Source of the DNA: Pseudomonadota bacterium
GTDB taxonomy: Bacteria > Pseudomonadota > Gammaproteobacteria > Steroidobacterales > Steroidobacteraceae
Assembly (NCBI GenBank): GCA_021816775.1
Contig: JAKAXA010000028.1
Span: 1 to 42,672 of the forward strand
Direction: 5' to 3'
DNA length: 42,672 bases
Each line of letters begins with the position of its first letter. Position 1 is the first letter of the stretch. Positions 39,525 through 42,672 of this stretch are shown here, piece after piece. The position numbers and the translations under genes were made by a program. Under the pieces are notes generated by a model. That model had not been told where the DNA came from. It made no database searches and saw only the letters and a list, made by a program, of their open reading frames with translations.

Positions 39525-39722
39525 TCACCTCTTCAGAGACACTTTGCGCCGCGCGATTGCGGCGATCACTTGCCATTGCTCCGCGGCGCTGAGCGCGCTC
39601 CAGCGGGCGATTTCCTCGACGGTGCGCAGGCAGCCGGTACAGTATCCCCGCTCATCCAGCGAGCAGACCTTGACGCAGGGAGAAGGGGGACGGCGTGGCG
39701 CCAGCGCGAGAGCCTCGGACAT
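39525..39722 (-). CDS. DUF1289 family small protein
   Basis: 65-residue protein with the DUF1289 pattern PSPCVKVCSLDERGYCTGCLRT followed by EEIARW and a helical, basic C-terminus. Four Cys (C-x3-C and C-x2-C) suggest metal or Fe-S binding, though this is not proven for the family. The stop codon is part of the ribosome-binding site of grxD, so it would be made together with the cluster carrier. The gene lies divergent from nadC with a 61-base gap. Confidence 0.85.
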   Translation of the reverse strand: MSEALALAPRRPPSPCVKVCSLDERGYCTGCLRTVEEIARWSALSAAEQWQVIAAIARRKVSLKR

Positions 39723-39783
39723 TCATGCCCATTATGAGGCCGCGCCGGCCAGGTTCAAACCCCGCCCGTGGTAGCCTGCCGCC

Positions 39784-40662
39784 ATGAGCGAGCCCGGCAC
39801 AGCCCCCCCCGCCCCCACCCTGCCCGCAGACCTCGCCGAGCAGGTCGCTGCCGCGCTGCGCGAGGACCTCGGCAGCGGCGACCTCACCGCGGCGCTCGTA
39901 CCCCTCGCCCAGCGCGTGCGCGGCCGGATCGTCAGCCGCGAGGCGGCGGTGCTATGCGGACAAGCCTGGGTCGAGGCGTGCTTCCGGCGGCTCGACCCCG
40001 GGATCCGCCTGACCTGGAACGCCGCCGACGGCGCCACGCTCACGCCCGGAATGCTCGTGTGCACCGTTGAGGGTCCGGCCCGCAGCGTGCTCACCGGGGA
40101 GCGCACCGCACTCAACTTCCTGCAGCTGCTTTCGGCCACCGCCACGGCCGCCAGCCGCTTCGCCGCGGCCTTGGCGGGCACCGGCTGCACCGTCCTCGAC
40201 ACCCGCAAGACCCTGCCCGGGCTGCGCAGCGCGCAGAAGTACGCCGTGCGCTGCGGCGGCGCGGCCAACCATCGCATGGGGCTCTACGACATGGTGCTCA
40301 TCAAAGAGAACCACATTCTGGCGGCCGGATCGATCGCGCGGGCGGTGGCCGCGGCGCGCGCGAGCGCTGCCGGGGCGCGCATCGAGGTGGAGGTCGAGTC
40401 GCTCGGGGAGCTCGAGCAGGCGCTCGAGGCGCGGCCGGACATCGTGATGCTCGATGACTTCACGCTCGAGGACATGGCCGCAGCGGTGGCGCGCAACCGC
40501 GCGCGTGGCCGCCCCGTGCTGCTGGAAGCCTCCGGCAGCGTCAGTCTCGAGACCGTGCGCGCCATTGCGGCCACGGGGGTCGACTTCGTGTCGGTCGGCG
40601 CGCTGACCAAGCACGTGCGCGCCGTCGACCTGTCGATGCGCCTCGAGTTCGAAGCGCGCTGA
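39784..40662 (+). CDS. nadC: nicotinate-nucleotide pyrophosphorylase (carboxylating)
   Basis: Converts quinolinate and PRPP to nicotinate mononucleotide in NAD synthesis. 292 residues (E. coli 297). Conserved signature stretches: LREDLGSGDLTA, GERTALNFLQLLSATAT, DTRKTLPGLRSAQKYAVRCGG, NHRMGLYDMVLIKENH, EVEVESL, and IVMLDDFTLEDM. The catalytic Lys/Arg residues in DTRKT and LIKENH are present. A run of nine C residues near codon 7 (AQ of the N-terminus) is a homopolymer but the frame is intact. The gene stands alone and its stop lies in a short hairpin with the stop of the convergent fatty-acyl-AMP-ligase gene. Confidence 0.96.
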   Translation: MSEPGTAPPAPTLPADLAEQVAAALREDLGSGDLTAALVPLAQRVRGRIVSREAAVLCGQAWVEACFRRLDPGIRLTWNAADGATLTPGMLVCTVEGPARSVLTGERTALNFLQLLSATATAASRFAAALAGTGCTVLDTRKTLPGLRSAQKYAVRCGGAANHRMGLYDMVLIKENHILAAGSIARAVAAARASAAGARIEVEVESLGELEQALEARPDIVMLDDFTLEDMAAAVARNRARGRPVLLEASGSVSLETVRAIAATGVDFVSVGALTKHVRAVDLSMRLEFEAR

Positions 40663-40674
40663 GGCGCGCTCAGC
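40658..40674. terminator. inverted repeat enclosing both stop codons of nadC and the acyl-AMP ligase
   Basis: GCTGAG (40658-40663), loop GCGCG, CTCAGC (40669-40674). The nadC TGA (40660-40662) and the ligase TGA (40672-40670) lie in the arms. No T-run on either strand. Confidence 0.4.
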
Positions 40675-42628
40675 CGGCGAGCTTGCCCTGGAGGTGGCGG
40701 GCGAGTTCGGCGATGGTGGGGTAGTCGAACAGCTCGGTGAGGTCGATCATGCCGGGGTACTGGCGCTCGATCTGCTCGTGGATCTCGATCAGCTTCAGCG
40801 AGCTCGCGCCGAGCTCGAACAGGTTGTCCTCGATCCCGATGCGCTTGGCGCCGAGGGCCGCATCGCAGATCGCCTTGAGCTTCGCCTCGATGTCGGTGCG
40901 CGCCTGAGCCTGCCCCGCCCCGCGCGCAGCGCGCAGCCCCGCCAGCGCGGCGAGCTCGGCATCGAACTGCCCGGCGGCGTAGCTCTGCTCGAGCAGGTGG
41001 CGCTGGATCTTGCCGCTGGTGGTCTTGGGGATGCGCTTGACGGGCACCACCTCGGCCACCTCGAGCCCGGTCTGCTCGTTGATCCGCCGCGCCGCGGCGC
41101 CCGCGAGCGGCACAAACTCCTCAAGCCCCCCGCGATGCAGCACGAACAGCACCAGCTCCTCGCCCTCACCGCCCTCCTTGCGCGCCCCGGCGGCCACCAC
41201 CTTGCCGAGCTCAAGACCCTCCACGGACTGCACGATCGCCTCCAGGTCGTGCGGGTAGTAGTTCTGGCCGTTGACGAAGATGATCTCCTTGGCCCGCCCC
41301 GTCACGTACAGATCCCCTGCGTCGATCACCCCCAGGTCCCCCGTGCGCAGCCACCCATCGGCGCTGAAGGCCGCCGCATTCGCTTCCGGGTCCTCGAAGT
41401 ACCCCGCCGTGACGTTCCCCCCGCGTATCTGCACGTGCCCCACCCGCCCCTCGGGCAGCTCCCGGTCCTCATCATCGGCAATGCGCACGCTGCAGTACGG
41501 AATCGCCTGGCCTTCCGAGACAAACTGCACCGCATCCGGCGCTGCAGCCTCGAGCCGCTCGATCGGCTCCCCGACCCTGAGACGGTGGCGGTTCACCCCC
41601 AGGGTGCGCAGCGCCTCCCCGGGGCGCGGAAAGCTCACCGCAAGACTCGCCTCGGCCAGCCCGTACACCGGGTACATCGCCGTGCGCGAGAGCCGCGCCG
41701 GCTCGAGCCGCTTGAGAAACTGCTCGCACAACGGCACCGAAATCGGCTCGGCACCGTTGAAAATCAGCCGCACGCTCGAGAGATCCAGCCCCGGCACCGC
41801 CCGCTCCCCGAGCACCTTCAGGTAGTGCTTGTAGCCAAAGTTCGGCGAGCACAGAATCGTCGCCCGAATGCCGCTGGCCAGCTCAAGCCACAGCAGCGGC
41901 CGGCGGATGAACAGCTCCGTCGGCATCAGGTGCGCCTGCACCCGGTTGCAGAACATCACCAGGTGAAAGCCAATCAGCCCCATGTCGTGCGTCAGCGGCA
42001 TCCACGAGAGGCTCACGTCCCGCTCGTTGAACCGGCACACCTCGCTCGCGCCGCGCGCATTGGCCAGAATGTTCCTGTGCCTCAGCACCACCCCCTTGGG
42101 CTGGCTGGTCGAGCCGGAGGAGAACTGGATGAACGCCACCTCCTCCGCTCCCCCCCGGTGCACCTTGCCGGCCCGCGAAATGTCATCCAGATCATCCACC
42201 ACAAAGGCCCGCCGCCGCAGCCGCTCGAACGTCTCCCCCTCGCCCGCCTCGGCCGCAAACGCCCCAATGCGCTCAAGCGAGCGCCGCTCGGTGTACAAAA
42301 ACGGCTCCCCCAGCCGCCGCGCAATGCGCAGCAGCTTGTGCCGGTGCTCATCGCTGATCCCAAGCGCCACCGGCACCGGGATGATCCCCCCCAAAATCCC
42401 CGCCCAAAACGCATCGATGAACTGCTCGTTGTGCCCGAGAAACAAAATCACCTTGTCCCCGGGACGCGCCCCGAGGCGCTGCAGGTGATACAAAATCCCC
42501 ACCGCCCGCTCGTACAGCTCCCCAAACCCCACCGTGCGCGAGTCCTGCTCGCCCTCCAGATAGGTGATCCCACCGGGAAAATCCCGGTTCGCCTCCAGCA
42601 GCTCGCTCAACGTACTCACAGACAGCAT
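40670..42628 (-). CDS. fatty-acyl-AMP ligase-like protein fused to a carrier (phosphopantetheine) domain
   Basis: 652-residue protein. Residues 1-560 form an ANL adenylating domain: FSSGSTSQPKGVV at 169-181, LSWMPLTHDMGLIGFHL, SPNFGYKHY, VYGLAEASLAVSF, DGWLRTGDLG and the lysine-bearing KTTSGKIQRH. This set resembles fatty-acyl-AMP ligases, which load fatty acids onto carriers. A linker leads to a carrier domain (about 575-652) with LGASSLKL; Ser610 should take the phosphopantetheine. Such fusions often start polyketide or peptide pathways. Codon use shifts: the first two-thirds of the gene favours G-ending and T-ending codons (GGG, TTG, ATT) more than the end. The gene starts near the window edge, with a TGATG overlap upstream. 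Confidence 0.87.
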   Translation of the reverse strand: MLSVSTLSELLEANRDFPGGITYLEGEQDSRTVGFGELYERAVGILYHLQRLGARPGDKVILFLGHNEQFIDAFWAGILGGIIPVPVALGISDEHRHKLLRIARRLGEPFLYTERRSLERIGAFAAEAGEGETFERLRRRAFVVDDLDDISRAGKVHRGGAEEVAFIQFSSGSTSQPKGVVLRHRNILANARGASEVCRFNERDVSLSWMPLTHDMGLIGFHLVMFCNRVQAHLMPTELFIRRPLLWLELASGIRATILCSPNFGYKHYLKVLGERAVPGLDLSSVRLIFNGAEPISVPLCEQFLKRLEPARLSRTAMYPVYGLAEASLAVSFPRPGEALRTLGVNRHRLRVGEPIERLEAAAPDAVQFVSEGQAIPYCSVRIADDEDRELPEGRVGHVQIRGGNVTAGYFEDPEANAAAFSADGWLRTGDLGVIDAGDLYVTGRAKEIIFVNGQNYYPHDLEAIVQSVEGLELGKVVAAGARKEGGEGEELVLFVLHRGGLEEFVPLAGAAARRINEQTGLEVAEVVPVKRIPKTTSGKIQRHLLEQSYAAGQFDAELAALAGLRAARGAGQAQARTDIEAKLKAICDAALGAKRIGIEDNLFELGASSLKLIEIHEQIERQYPGMIDLTELFDYPTIAELARHLQGKLAG

Positions 42629-42672
42629 CAGCGGCGTTCCAATCTCATGGACAGCGGGTGACGGGGGCGCAG
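42628..42672 (-). CDS. 3' end of an upstream gene (partial, uncertain)
   Basis: In the minus strand the frame ending TGA at 42630-42628 is open across the window edge (LRPRHPLSMRLERR then stop) and its TGA overlaps the ligase ATG as TGATG. It could be the tail of an upstream gene translationally coupled to the ligase, or only an open stretch. Only 14 codons are visible, so nothing can be said of the product. Confidence 0.3.
   Translation of the reverse strand: MRPRHPLSMRLERR

Noticed and set aside
39796-39815. C-homopolymer in the nadC N-terminus as a possible phase-variable tract
   Set aside because: The frame is intact, the tract is interrupted after nine C, and nadC is an unlikely phase-variable gene; GC-rich coding for Ala-Pro explains it.
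42628-42655. Seven-codon leader peptide before the acyl-AMP ligase
   Set aside because: The ATG near 42648 is only one codon in a frame open to the window edge; a coupled upstream gene end is at least as likely.

Overview
This window is a GC-rich bacterial chromosome segment carrying almost entirely housekeeping genes. Gene content and order (dcd-apbC-metG-rsxB-nth, pssA-udg-rimI-prfC, purM-purN, aceE-aceF-lpd with a lipoyl domain on Lpd, pyrC-rnt, grxD beside a DUF1289 gene) point to a gammaproteobacterium, probably near Xanthomonadales/Nevskiales/Steroidobacterales. That placement is inferred from remembered gene orders, not from a search.

Layout. 147-3819 (-): an operon-like run pssA, udg, rimI, prfC. 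3820-4862: about 1 kb without an intact gene, holding one coding-like fragment (4078-4443) and a probable proS promoter. 4872-8127: proS with an overlapping lytic transglycosylase gene, a convergent acylphosphatase gene, then a WrbA-like flavoprotein gene. 8146-10545 (-): DUF2066 protein, pgsA, hda. 10648-13089 (+): purM, purN, DUF3108 protein. 13101-15498 (-): apbC and an intein-containing dcd. 15736-20428 (+): a HEAT-repeat Ser/Thr kinase gene followed by two PilT-family ATPase genes. 20529-24315 (+): metG, orphan rsxB-like gene, nth, DUF1841 gene. 24756-26278: a decayed IS1182-family element with 14-bp inverted repeats, ending one base before the aqpZ stop codon. 27264-29823 (+): phenylacetate-CoA ligase and a PLP-dependent aminotransferase. 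29861-35648 (-): complete pyruvate dehydrogenase operon aceE-aceF-lpd. 35836-39172 (+): leucyl aminopeptidase, pyrC and rnt, linked by ATGA overlaps. 39191-39722 (-): DUF1289 gene and grxD. 39784-40662 (+): nadC. 40670-42628 (-): a fatty-acyl-AMP-ligase-like protein with a fused carrier domain, possibly the edge of a biosynthetic cluster.

Most striking points: (1) dCTP deaminase is interrupted by a 197-residue mini-intein placed exactly between the catalytic Arg and the conserved Cys of its active-site motif, so enzyme activity should depend on protein splicing. (2) A kinase-HEAT/PilT/PilT module sits between apbC and metG, which I remember as neighbours in Pseudomonas. (3) Four of six convergent gene junctions carry perfect inverted repeats that enclose both stop codons and lack U-tracts, a possible bidirectional terminator style. 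(4) Several enzymes show substitutions at normally conserved positions: udg (one Fe-S cysteine is Ser), aqpZ (first NPA is NPG) and the aminotransferase (two PLP-contacting positions are Met).
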